Source: Brasenia schreberi
Lineage: Eukaryota > Streptophyta > Magnoliopsida > Nymphaeales > Cabombaceae
DNA length: 64,000 nt
Direction: 5' to 3'
Assembly: GCA_036023115.1 (NCBI GenBank)
Contig: JAYKKT010000080.1
Span: 12,092,001-12,156,000 of the forward strand
Shown: one piece after another, positions 11,671 through 21,862 of the stretch
How the letters are laid out: each line of letters begins with the position of its first letter
Numbering within the stretch: position 1 is the first letter of the stretch
Translations under genes and position numbers: made by a program
The notes under the pieces: model-generated
What the model was told of the DNA's origin: nothing
Databases searched by the model: none
What the model saw: only the letters and a program-made list of their open reading frames with translations

Positions 11671-12735
11671 GGTAGTGCTTTCCTTTTCCGAAAGTTATCC
11701 CGTTTTCTAAACAAAAGGTTAGTTGGAAAATAATTGGGAGTAAAATAAGCATAAAGAATTCATTCAAATATTTATATACGATAAGTGGTTACACGAATAA
11801 TAAATGGAAAAAGCAGCCTCCTTTTATAAAGACAACACAAAGCGTTTTCTTTTCCCAACTGTTTTGCATTTTATTTTGTGAGAACAAGAAGACATGTCAA
11901 GAGTAGAAGATATGTTTTCTATTTTAGGACTTTGTTGAGCCGCGTTAAGATTTAGGAGTGGGATACTGGAAAAAGAGAAAGCTTTTAGCTTCTTTGCGAA
12001 ATTTCCCGAAATACACAGAAAGCCGAAATACCTCCACGTTTCAGTCATGCTCCAACACGACAGGCGGTGGCCAAGCCTGTGCTTTTCCTTTTTGTCCTTA
12101 TGGAGAGTCCGGTGGGTCAGGTATTCATGAATTTTGTTTTTTTTTTAAATGTACGAGTAGGAAGGATGATCCTTTCAAGACTTCCCTACCTAAACTTAGT
12201 TAATTTCATTTTGGTGCCACTAAAAAATTAGATTTATATCTAGTTTTTTTTTTATTACAACTTGTTAAAAAATACACTATAGAGTATGGATCAAACTTTA
12301 TGATCCTTCTATTACATTTTCGTGTGTGTTTGGACCATGGTTTTGCGGGTTTAACCAGATCGTCACAAGACTAACCGCTATCAGGACAATTCACCAACTG
12401 TTAAATTGCCACTTAAAATCGAAAGGCAACTCGCACCTCTAATGGATTTACATGAGTTGGACATGCCCGATCCATCCATAAATCAATGTGGTCTTGAAAA
12501 TCAGGTTCGACTCCAAGATGAGATGCATGTTGACATCACAAATAAAACCATATACATGGATCCTTTACTTTGTGTTCATGTTCATTTATGAGGGACATAT
12601 GATGGATGCACTACTTTTTATAAGGTTTATTTGGGTAAGTTTAAATCTTTTAGTCTTATAAAAAAAAAGGCATCATCAACTCCATAAGCAGTATAGCTTT
12701 GATAACTTAAGATATCGTGGAATTTTGTACTGTTG
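11671..12735. other. Intergenic DNA, nothing recognised
   Basis: Low-complexity T-rich stretches and short open frames without domains. The open frame at 12406-12591 has no recognisable features. Confidence 0.35.
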
Positions 12736-13085
12736 CTGGTTTTTCTAGCGACGTAGTAGGGGGAGGTGCGGATTCTACATCCGTAGGTCTTGACCCGATT
12801 CTTTTCGTGCCACTTCTGTTAGACATGAAAACAGACACGAAGTTTATGTCAGGTCAAACAAAACACGACCCTTTTGTTTTGCAAGTTTTGGGTTTTAGTG
12901 ATCTGAAACTGCCAGGACCCAGGAGTTTCGTGGCGTGTGTTTAAGAAATAGGGCAAGTCGTACAAACACGAACTTTTTGAGCTAATGTTGGTATCGGGTT
13001 CTTCGTGTCACCTCATTAAACTGACATCGTCACAAGAAAACACACACGAATAGTACCCAACCCGAAACTTAATCCGACCCGCTTG
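12736..13085. mobile_element. ACACGA/GACCCG-rich miniature-element-like repeat
   Basis: Words such as ACACGA, GACACGA, AACCCGA and TCGTGTC recur on both strands, ending near CCGACCCGC. Similar GTGTCGTGTC-rich blocks occur near 21640-21860 and 62165-62360. This suggests a dispersed non-autonomous DNA transposon family with degenerate subterminal repeats. Termini were not resolved. Confidence 0.35.
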
Positions 13086-13219
13086 ATTTCCTCGTCATGG
13101 ACGGAAACGACCTTTGATGTTGCCAACGTGGCTGACCGGCCCCAGTCACCTCGCTACCAAATGATACAGCTGCCGACGAGGCCAAGAAGCCGCCCCTATC
13201 CCACGCGGCTTATCCAGGT

Positions 13220-13660
13220 TGTAAGTTGTATGACGTGGCAGGACGACCCAATGAGAGAGAGAGATGACGCGGTGCCACGATGGCAGAGGAGCCGCGGTCC
13301 AAGCGGCCAGGACGATCGTGGGCCCCACTCACATGCTCCTACTATTTGCCTTCCAGGCGTGGGACCCACATCCTTAATTGAGTCTCTCAAACGGGTGGGA
13401 GAAAGAAGTAATTTCGCGCGATGGACGTGGTGTGGCATAACATGATGATGGGCGGGGACGCCATGAATGCCATCATGAATGCATGCATGCGCCTTGCACC
13501 GGCAAAGCGTCTCCTTTGGTTAACCAGCTAACCATGGTTTACGACTAGGGTTAGGGTTTTTAGGACGCTCCTACGCATTATACGCCTCTTTCTCCCACCT
13601 AACGCCCCTTCTGTCCCACAGCCTCTCTTACCTCCTCCTTTCGTGTTAGAAAATCTGAGG
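13220..13660. promoter_or_regulatory. Promoter-like GC-rich patch with TGACGTGGCA and telo-box
   Basis: An otherwise AT-rich region becomes GC-rich at about 13090-13450. It includes TGACGTGGCA near 13230 (ACGT-core, bZIP-type site) and GGGTTAGGGTTTTTAGG at about 13547-13563, a telo-box-like motif common in promoters of growth-related plant genes. A pyrimidine-rich stretch follows (13585-13640). No coding region follows on the plus strand until the LRX locus 1.8 kb away. The open frames in this patch look like by-products of GC content. Confidence 0.3.
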
Positions 13661-14485
13661 TCAATAAGAACCAACTTAGCTGAAAGAGAATTCAAGCTTT
13701 TGTTCTTTCTTTAAAAGCTTCGTTCTACAGCTGGTACCAGCTACCTCTAGTCTGAGCTAGCTGGAAATACCACCAACACAGTCCACACAACTAACTCAGA
13801 CCCGATGATAATTGCTTCTTATTTTTTTCTTTCAAATTACTTAATAATAATTCTTCTTGCATCTCAAAACTTTGTAGGTAAATGTCCAAGCCATCCTCGT
13901 TTTATCTTGTATTTGAGAAACACTTGGTGCAATTACGTTAAATCTTAGGAATACCACGAAAACTAGCTGCTCATGCATACACACGCACATGTATACGTAT
14001 GTATCTTAGCAACAAGGTAAAATAACATATTACAAACTATATCATCGAGATGCTGACCAATATTTGATAAGTTCATGTACATCATGTATATTAACACATT
14101 AAAAAAGTTCAACAAATAATACATTACATCTCTCTCTCTCTCTCTATATATATACCTACACGAATGAGATATTTGAAAGTATAAAAGAATTGCCAGTGTC
14201 ATGTAGATTTAGGAGCAAACTGCGGGCCATGCGTGCTGCATCGAACGAATCAACGCCCACACTTTGGTCAAAGCGCCAATGGACCAGCTTATTACTTGGG
14301 CCCAGATTACAATGGGCTTCAGTAAAAGTGAGCATCTACCTTCTTTGCTAAGTTTCTTCAGTTCATCTCATTAACTAAATACTTTCTTTTCTTGATCCTT
14401 AGATTAGGGATCTTTGGATTTCACACATCTCGAAAACTCGAAATAATTTCGCAATCAAGCGTTCTTGGTCATTAAACAGTTTCAC
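13661..14485. other. Intergenic DNA, no gene
   Basis: Contains a short CT/TA microsatellite near 14130-14153 and no convincing open frame. Confidence 0.35.
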
Positions 14486-14627
14486 GCGCTGGATGGTCGT
14501 TCAAAAACAAGCAGAGCGCCGTGGTGCTGATGCTGGTGGTTATGAGTTCGACTCCCAGGGAGGGAGTGGAGTGCATGCGTGAGTTGGGTATGTTAGGCTT
14601 CAGCTTCCTCTCGTAACCAAAAAAAAT
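14486..14627 (+). mobile_element. Probable tRNA-derived SINE
   Basis: A B-box-like motif GAGTTCGACTCCC at 14544-14556 is preceded by an AGCAGAGCGC segment and followed by a GT-rich body ending in CTTCCTCTCGTAACC and a poly(A) run (14618-14627). The ending matches the 9255-9382 unit. tRNA-derived SINEs are transcribed by RNA polymerase III and copied by LINE machinery. Confidence 0.5.
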
Positions 14628-14811
14628 CAACAAACAAACTCGATGGGATTGAAACAATCCAACCAATACCCAGTCTTCTCCTGCATTATCGTCGTCTTGT
14701 TTGAAAGTTTTCAAAATCCAATCGGATTGATTCTTCATAAATTTTATTGAGAAATAAAGCTCACTACCCCAAATTTTCAGTCTGTCATAAGTGTTTTTAA
14801 TATGTTTTATA

Positions 14812-14940
14812 TACCATGTTCGAGTTCGAGTTCAAGTTTAGGTCATATGGCTTATCAAACCAAGCACAAGCAGTGTCACACGCTGGACACGAACGCGAAC
14901 CAGGCCGGGCGGGTTCGCCACTCAAACGCCTACTCCCAGC
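14812..14940. mobile_element. hAT-like element fragment
   Basis: Short stretch rich in TTCGAG/GAACGCGAACC words ending GGGTTCGCCACTCAAACGCC, similar in design to the right end of other hAT-like units in the window. One end only. Confidence 0.3.
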
Positions 14941-15208
14941 AAGGCTTTTGCTGTCCTGGAAAGAGAACCTAGGTAGGACTTGAATGTTGGCTGGGTGTTT
15001 GACGCAGTAAACAAAACCGGCAGCGGTTTCGGTGGAAGCGATTTTCTAGCAGTGGGTCCCACAATCCATTGAAATCCCTTGCTTCAGCGTCCCGGGTGGG
15101 GCAAGCCGATGGAATAATAAGAGTTTTTTCAATTTACGTAACCCGAATTCTTTAATAATCACAACTCCACCAAATCACAGCTTCTCTCCCCCATATGCAG
15201 ACACCGTC

Positions 15209-15219
15209 TTATTTATACA
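15209..15219 (+). promoter_or_regulatory. TATA box of the LRX locus
   Basis: TTATTTATACA lies about 250 bases before the proposed LRX start codon, followed by a purine-rich leader and a CT repeat. Transcription would be expected to start about 30 bases downstream, near 15245. No other TATA-like element fits as well between here and the start codon. Confidence 0.5.
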
Positions 15220-15417
15220 GCATTCATCACCGGAAGAAAATGTGGAGATTTTTAGTGAGAGAAACCCAAACACGAACAAAGAATGAAACCCGAAGAGCCT
15301 AGAGTGAGAAGCTAGAGAGAGAAGAAAAAGGGGTAATTTTTGTAGCTGGGTTTGGGCTGGCTGTGATGTTACTCACCACTTTCCTCTCACTCTAAAACAC
15401 TACCCAGATCCCTTGAG

Positions 15418-15466
15418 ATCTCTCTCTCTCTCTCTCTCTCTCGGGGAAGCCATGCGGAGATCATGA
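15418..15466 (+). promoter_or_regulatory. CT-repeat leader and overlapping mini-uORF before LRX
   Basis: A (CT)n tract at about 15418-15442 ends the leader. An upstream ATG at 15452 encodes only Met-Arg-Arg-Ser and its stop (TGA 15464-15466) overlaps the main ATG at 15463-15465 as ATGA. CT-rich leaders are common in plant 5' UTRs. An overlapping start/stop could lower initiation at the main start or couple it by reinitiation. This is inference; the ATG at 15496 is an alternative main start. Confidence 0.4.
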
Positions 15467-17522
15467 AGCTGGCGAGAAGAGCAAGAGTTTCAGCAATGCA
15501 TGGACACCCATTTTCGAATTTCATCTTCTTCTTTCTCCTTGTTCTTATCGCACCCAGTTTCTCTAGCGCCGTTGATGGCGTTGATTCACTTTACAGTGAG
15601 GGAGAGGGCAGATGCAAATCCATTTGGGTCGATCCTTCGTACCATTTTCTCAACCACGGCGACATTGCGGCTACTTGCCCGCGAAGAACTTGGTCTGCTG
15701 GTGGATCTGGCATTGTTCCACATCAACTCCAACAGGTTCTGTGGCACTGTACCTCACAAGTTCGAAAGGTTGAAGCTGCTCTACGAACTGGATCTCAGTA
15801 ACAACAGGTTCGCGGGGAAGTTTCCAACGAAGTTGTTCTGAAGCTCCCAAGCTTAAGTTCTTGGATCTCAGGTTCAACGACTTCGAAGGGACGGTGCCTA
15901 GAGAGCTTTTTGACAAGGATCTTGATGCAATCTTCATCAACGACAACCGTTTCGTTTTCGATCTCCCTGACAATTTCGGAAACTCGCCGGTCTCCGTCAT
16001 CGTTCTCGCCAACAACAGGTTCCAAGGTTGCATTCCGGCGAGCCTGGGAAACATGTCAAACTTGAACGAGATTATTCTGATGAACAATGCGTTCCGTTCG
16101 TGCTTGCCTTCGGAGATTGGGTTGCTGAAGAACTTGACGGTGTTCGATGTGAGCTTTAATCAGTTGCTGGGTCCTTTGCCGGAGGCTATTGGAGGAGCGG
16201 TGAGTCTTGAGCAGTTGAATGTGGCTCATAATATGCTGTCTGGGAAGATTCCGGCGAGCATTTGTATGCTGCCGAATCTGAAGAACTTTACGTATTCGTA
16301 TAACTTCTTCACGGGTGAGCCGCCGGCGTGTCTGGGGTTGGCGTCGTTTGATGACAGGACGAACTGCTTGCCGGCGAGGCCGATGCAGAGGTCTGCGGCT
16401 GAATGTAAGTCGTTCTTGTCTAAGCCTGTGGATTGTAACTCGTTTAAATGTAAACCATTTGTTCCTCCCTCCACCTCCACCTCCACCACCACCACCCATC
16501 TTCCATTCTCTTCTCTCTCTTCAAGAGAGACAAATTCTCCACCACCACCTCCACCACCACCACCACCACCCACCCACCACCTTTGTTGGGTTATCACCAC
16601 CACCACAGCACCACCACCACCACCTCACCAACGCCACACCTGCCCACCACCACCACCACCACCACCACCACCACCACCGCCACCATCACCACCACCACCA
16701 TCGCCGCCACCATAGACCACCGCCGCCACCACCACCACCACCACCACCCACCACCACCACCACCACCACCACCCCACCACCACCACCACCACCACCACCA
16801 TTTCCACCACCACCACCACCACCACCACCACCACCACCACCACCACCACCCGCCACCCACCACCACCACCACCACCATCACCACCACCACCACCACCACC
16901 ACCACCACCACCACCACCACCACCACCACCACCACCACCACCCACCACCACCACCACCACCACCACCACCACCACCACCGCCGCCGCCACCACCACCACA
17001 CCGCCATCGCTGCCTCCGCCGTCCCTTCCACCATCACCTGCACCGGAAATATCATTTCCTCCATCGGTACCACCATCCCTGCCACCTCCATTTATCACAT
17101 CGCCATCTCCGCCACCACCCTCAATACCACCACCATCTGAGCCCCCATACTCAGAACCTCCGCCATCACCTAAGCCCGAAGTCCCACCACCATCACATTC
17201 CCCTCCATCGGTACCACCATCCCTAGCACCGCCATCACTACCACCATCCTCGCCGCCGCCTTCTGTTCCACCGCCATCTGTACCACCCCCATCTCTACAG
17301 CCCCCGACACAGCCACCGGTATCACCACCTGGTAAATACAGCCCGCCAGCTCCGCCAAGTGAACACAGTCCACCACCACCGCCAGGGTGTGAGACACCTT
17401 CACCGGAGGCGCCGCCATCCATACCACCTGTGCCATCACCACCTTATTACAATGGCTCTATCCCGCCGGTGAAGGGATTCTCATACAGTTCGCCACCGCC
17501 ACCGCCACCGCCATACTATTGA
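15463..17522 (+). CDS. Leucine-rich repeat extensin (LRX3/4/5-like), reading frame broken
   Basis: LRX proteins anchor to the cell wall through an extensin tail and bind RALF peptides through the LRR domain. The start at 15463 gives a signal peptide with hydrophobic core [17 protein letters not shown] then joins directly to LNHGDIA, so about 60 residues normally between them (the WKKAIYSDP and NVCSYNGVFC segment) are missing. The frame shifts near 15670-15690 into [18 protein letters not shown] (frame 2), and again near 15835-15850 into [10 protein letters not shown] (frame 3). From there the LRRs run unbroken to [13 protein letters not shown] near 16460. A (CCA)n extensin tail follows: frame 3 meets a stop at 16713-16715, but the same frame resumes near 17100 as [15 protein letters not shown] and ends at TGA 17520-17522. 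The family call is firm; pseudogene versus assembly error is open. Confidence 0.88.
16462..17000. repeat. (CCA)n/(CAC)n low-complexity tract in the extensin tail
   Basis: Almost pure CCA repeat with interruptions such as CCG, CAT and single extra C bases. Because each reading phase gives Pro, His or Thr strings, single-base gains switch the tail between polyproline and polyhistidine. Open frames on both strands here (His-, Thr-, Gly-, Trp- or Val-rich) are shadows. Such tracts are hard to assemble. Confidence 0.9.
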
Positions 17523-18310
17523 TTCCTTGGAGAAATTCTCGGAAGCATCACATTGCTGCCGCCGTGCTGAGTCCCATGGCTGGTTCGTGCAATCTTGATC
17601 TGTTCATCCATGGTGAAAAGGTGAAAAGAAAGTCTCTGTCCAGGCTAAGCCGGTTTTCCGACCGTCATTCGTCCATTTTAAGTAGAATTCAGTTTGTGTA
17701 CCTTGCAGGTTCAGTTCTTTGTGTATGAATTGTATAACATGAGGGAGAGTGAAACCAAGAGACAAGGAAAGAGAGAAACAGTAGAGGGTCATATTTATTT
17801 GAAAGATTGTGAATAAAGATTTGAGAGAGAGAGAGAGGGGGGGGGGGTGCAAAGAGGGAGGATTGCGTAGGGGGATCGAATTCATGGGGAGTGCTACTGC
17901 TGTCTTACTTTGTTTCTTTCTTTATAATATGATGATTACATATTTGTTTGCATAAGTTGAGGGTGCTAGTTCTTTCTCCTCATTCATTTAGTTGGTCTGC
18001 TGATTCTCATATCCTCTCTTATCAACTCTCTTATGTGTTTATGTTCCAACTGCAATAAAATAAAGATTTGTCGGTTGAATGCTCAAAACCTCCTGTCATT
18101 GAGACTGGCTTGCTATTTTGATGTGGATTCACCTGATAAACCAGCAAGGCTCTCTCTTGATTTCTTTTGTTTGGCAATTGTAGGATTCTTGTGATATCAG
18201 AAGCTTGTGTGCTGTAAATGAATCTGTTTCTGAATCCCATAGAATCGGGTTGTTGGTGATGGTTTTCCTCAAGATTCTTATCTATCAATAAAAGGATAGT
18301 TTCAGTATTT
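17523..18310 (+). other. LRX 3' flank with polyadenylation-like signals
   Basis: After the LRX stop comes a probable 3' UTR. It includes GA and G-homopolymer runs at 17823-17848. AATAAAATAAAG at about 18054-18065 and CAATAAAAGG at about 18286-18295 are candidate polyadenylation signals. No further coding region was recognised. Confidence 0.4.
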
Positions 18311-20138
18311 CATTTCTTAGATCAATGGATTTATGCCGAAGCTACTCGGCTCTAAGATTGCCAATCAGCGGCAATTGGTATCGATCTTAGGTTGTATCTT
18401 GACCTGATCATTGTTGGTCTTTCATGATTTCAGGTGATTCTTCCTGACTGAAACATGTATATGCCCATGTCCAGCTTTTGAAATACTTTAGGTTTATACT
18501 GATACTAGTTTACAATTGGGGTCCATTCCAGCTTGCAATGCACATTTTCTGAATATGCTAATTTTGGGTTTGCAGTTCAGCAGTAGCAATGTGAGAAGCG
18601 GGAAGAACCAAACTAGTTTCTAAATCTTATTTATTAAGAAAATGACTTTTGAGCATTGACATTTTTGTACTTGGCAACCCTAACCTTATTTTTAGGGTTT
18701 TCCTTTTATAATATATTAAGGACTCGTATTGCTGGATATTTTAAAAGCTGAAACCCCAGGATTTCATGTGGGTGTTTGGTTGAACAATGATTTCAATGCC
18801 CATATTTGCATGCATCTAACTATTGTCTCCGAGATCTGCATCCTCCTTATTTTAGTCTCAGTCGATACTTGTAAGAATTCTTCAATTGAGAACTTACACT
18901 AGGAAAAAGCCTGGAAGGCCTTGAGAGCCACTGATCTTGACAAATCGTCTCACGGCAACCAACGTCGGGTTATTTAACTGGATGGGCCAATCACTCACCG
19001 GTGGGCTCAGGTTTCCTATACTCTGCCAGATTTATTACAGTTTTCTGTGTGGTACTGTCCTATTTAAGTTTGAATTGTTGTCATCTTTGTCCAAGCTGCT
19101 TCAATGAGCTTGTGAAGGATGCTCCTTACAAAGTTAATCTGATATTTTACTGCTTCAATCGGGCGACTCTTCCGGGTATTCAACGTATGCCTTGCCCGGA
19201 ACTTATAGATAAAGCGCGCGCCTAGGTGTTCATTGGACAGCAAACAAAATCTAGTCACAAAAGCACCCGCATCTTAACTATTCAGTGAGCATGTTTCCTT
19301 TATTCTTTCCTCTAAGTTGATTAGAATGGGAGGGTTCTTTTCTTGTGGAGAGCGTCTGCGAGAGTGCTTATGCTTCGAACAACAGCCTAATATAATCCAT
19401 AACTATCGGAATAATAGCGACAAGCGGAGGAGCTGCCGGAGACAAAACAGAAGATTACGCGGAGGACCAAGGTTTTAGTTATATACACAGAAAAAATGGC
19501 CGACAAAGGAGAAGACAAGTGGAAAGGAAGTTGCAGAACGGAAAAATATGGCTTCAGTTTGGTGTAAATAACAGAATGATTTTTCCTGACTGACAGGTTG
19601 GAATATAAAAGGGAAGGTCCCACACTCCCACTGTAGCCATGTGTGACAGTCTTCAACCTTCGTCCTCAAACTTGCTTCATGTCTCTCTGGACAAAAGGAG
19701 CAAGCCTCATCATGTAAATGATAACACATGAGGGCTTGATTTCATCATAGACCATTGTTGGGTAGCGTTTAATGGGTGGACCCATTTGCTCCATTTATGC
19801 ATGCCCAGCTACCTCAATAGAGCATGTCAGCTATTAAATTGTTGAGTCCAAGTCCAACTGTGAAAGTTCGCCCCGGACATACTCCGTTCGAAGCCCGAAT
19901 AATGAGGGAGAGGTATATACTAGTGTAAAATTTTGTCGGATCTTTTACCATTGAGTTTTAGTTCTATGTTTTCCAGCACAACTCTTGAATCTAACATCTT
20001 TTTATTAAGATGGGTAAATAATTTGGGAGAAGAAAATCCTTGTGATGCACCTTTACAGCCCCACTTAGCATGAAAAGAGAAAATATTCGATTAAAGGTTG
20101 AATGAAGATTAAGTTGTTTGGTGTGGGAAATGACTTGC
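18311..20138. other. Intergenic DNA, no gene recognised
   Basis: Several overlapping minus-strand frames at 19387-19729 have no domain and overlap each other. No exon pattern, SINE or LTR end was seen. Confidence 0.35.
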
Positions 20139-20492
20139 AGCTAAGGCTGGTAAATGAGCCGAACAACTCTGCTTGTTTCAGTGTAGATGAGGGAAGAAGC
20201 CAAGTCAAGATAGAGATTTCCTTGAACATTCTAAATTATCCTTCATTTGCCTCGGTCTTTCCTTATGAAAATTTAAGAATATTTCCCTTTATTTACCTTA
20301 AATACGCTAGTATACTTACACCTGGGTATGTTTAGGTAAAACTTGTGGTTTAACGAGTTTTTATGGACCGAATTATGCTGTACATACCATGCTCATGTTC
20401 AACTAAGATGGTTTAATGCACAAAAGACTAATGAGTTGAACCAAGCCGAACTACAAGCAGTTTTGGTTCATTTAACACCGCTAGTTACTGCA
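20139..20492. mobile_element. hAT-like MITE with imperfect terminal inverted repeats
   Basis: The left end CTAAGGCTGGTAAATGAGCC and the reverse complement of the right end, CTAGCGGTGTTAAATGAACC, pair over about 20 bases with few mismatches. The spacing of about 354 bp and the YTAGGGSTGK-like terminus fit the hAT superfamily. The flanks (ACTTGCAG and TTACTGCA) are only loosely alike, so no clean 8-bp target duplication can be claimed. The internal short frame is not a transposase. Confidence 0.55.
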
Positions 20493-20631
20493 TGCCTACC
20501 TACTACTACCGAGGTCTTGAATCATTACCTAATTTATATGTTTGATTGCATTACATCTCGGGTGCTTATTTAATATTTAAATATGCATATGCAGCTTTAC
20601 GAATCTAAGCAATTCAAAAGTTTTTATATAG

Positions 20632-21180
20632 GGTTGCCAAATGAGACCGGGTGGTCCCAGTTATGAGCCCGGTTCCAGATCTGGTTTCACTGGTTTTGGT
20701 TTCAATTCAGTTCCTGGCTCGATTCAGTTGTGTTTGGAACCACCAGACTGGTTCGCAACCGGCCATGTCTAGATACTGAGGAGCTGAGCTAGTCTCATGT
20801 AGGTGCTTGTAATGTAAGACACGAACATGACCGGATGGATGGTCAGTGTATGAGTTAGGAGTAGAGCTGTTCCTTGTCCATCCAATGTAACAAGAAAATC
20901 GGGTTATTGTTTTGGTTGATTTGTTTATGGTACAACACAAAATTACCTGAAACACGAATTCCAGTCGGAATGGAATTAATACAGGAAATGACAGGAAAAC
21001 CCGCCATGGACAACAACCTTCAAATTCACAGCTTATCCCACCGGTATGATTTGTGTCCGTGCAAAGTAATAATAAAAAAAGTAAGGTCGTGTTTGGGTTG
21101 AACTGCTTCACATGAACGTGACACGAAGGGTAAGAACTCAACCGAAAAAACGAACTGGTTGAGCTCGCTTTACGGCCCTC
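20632..21180. mobile_element. GGTTCC-rich hAT-like element
   Basis: It begins AGGGTTGCCAAATGAGACCG, a hAT-like terminus, followed by dense GGTTCC/GGAACC words as at 9940-10860, and ends near CTTTACGGCCCTC, whose reverse complement starts AGGGCCGTAAAG. The ends pair only partly and the flanks are AT-rich, so the boundaries are tentative. Confidence 0.45.
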
Positions 21181-21463
21181 ATATATTGGTTTTGAAGTTT
21201 TAATGGTACAAAATTTACATGGAATTCAAGGGACTCTTGCCTGACTCCGAGAGGCCGGCCGGGTTGTTATCACTCAACTTTGAATTTGTAATCTTGCGTT
21301 CTTCTTTGGTTCCAATTGCTGGGAATTCTAATGCCGTGAATGGTGCCTGATTATGTCATCATTGTCAACCTTGAAATGTTGGATAAACAAAATTGACAAT
21401 TTTTTCTAAATGGGAGGCTGTCAATAGCAGCAGATGCCCGGCATGAATTGAAATGGCCAAACC

Positions 21464-21512
21464 TCTCTCTCTCTCTCTCTCTCACTCACACACACACACA
21501 CACACACACACA
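21464..21512. repeat. (CT)n(CA)n compound microsatellite
   Basis: CT dinucleotides pass into CA dinucleotides at 21464-21512. The open frame across it is driven by the repeat. Confidence 0.9.
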
Positions 21513-21639
21513 AAGGAATGGAATTTTTTGTCTCGGGTTGTGTTGACATCGTGTCATTTCATGTTCGCCCAGGAACTGCAACAACCTAATACTTTTTCTT
21601 TTTTTTGTGTAGGACCACTTTGTGAGGGGTTTATGTATA

Positions 21640-21862
21640 TCACTTTTAAATTGCCAATAATTGATTTTCTGGGTAGTGTTTGTGTTGTATTCGTGTTATA
21701 ACATGTTAATACAAATATAACCTATTTTTTTTGTCACTTTGGATAAACACGGTTAGACTGTTTGGGTTGTGTTCGTGTTGGATTTTCTGCAATTACTTTT
21801 TTATGTCACTTTGAACACGGATACACTGTTTAATATCCTAACGTGCATCTGATAGGGTTATG
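21640..21862. mobile_element. GTGTTCGTGTT-rich miniature-element-like repeat
   Basis: GTGTTGTATTCGTGTT, AACACGGTTAGACTGTT and GTTGTGTTCGTGTTGG recur with variants, similar to the blocks at 12736-13085 and 62165-62360. This fits a dispersed non-autonomous element family; termini unresolved. Confidence 0.35.

Noticed and set aside
13083..13445. 120-residue plus-strand frame with overlapping minus-strand frames
   Set aside because: The composition follows local GC content, three overlapping frames compete and no domain is visible.
15671..16499. Minus-strand frames opposite the LRR domain
   Set aside because: They mirror the GC-rich LRX coding sequence and carry no domain of their own.
16315..17442. 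Long His-, Thr-, Gly-, Val- and Trp-rich frames on both strands
   Set aside because: They are alternative phases of the (CCA)n tract in the LRX extensin tail.
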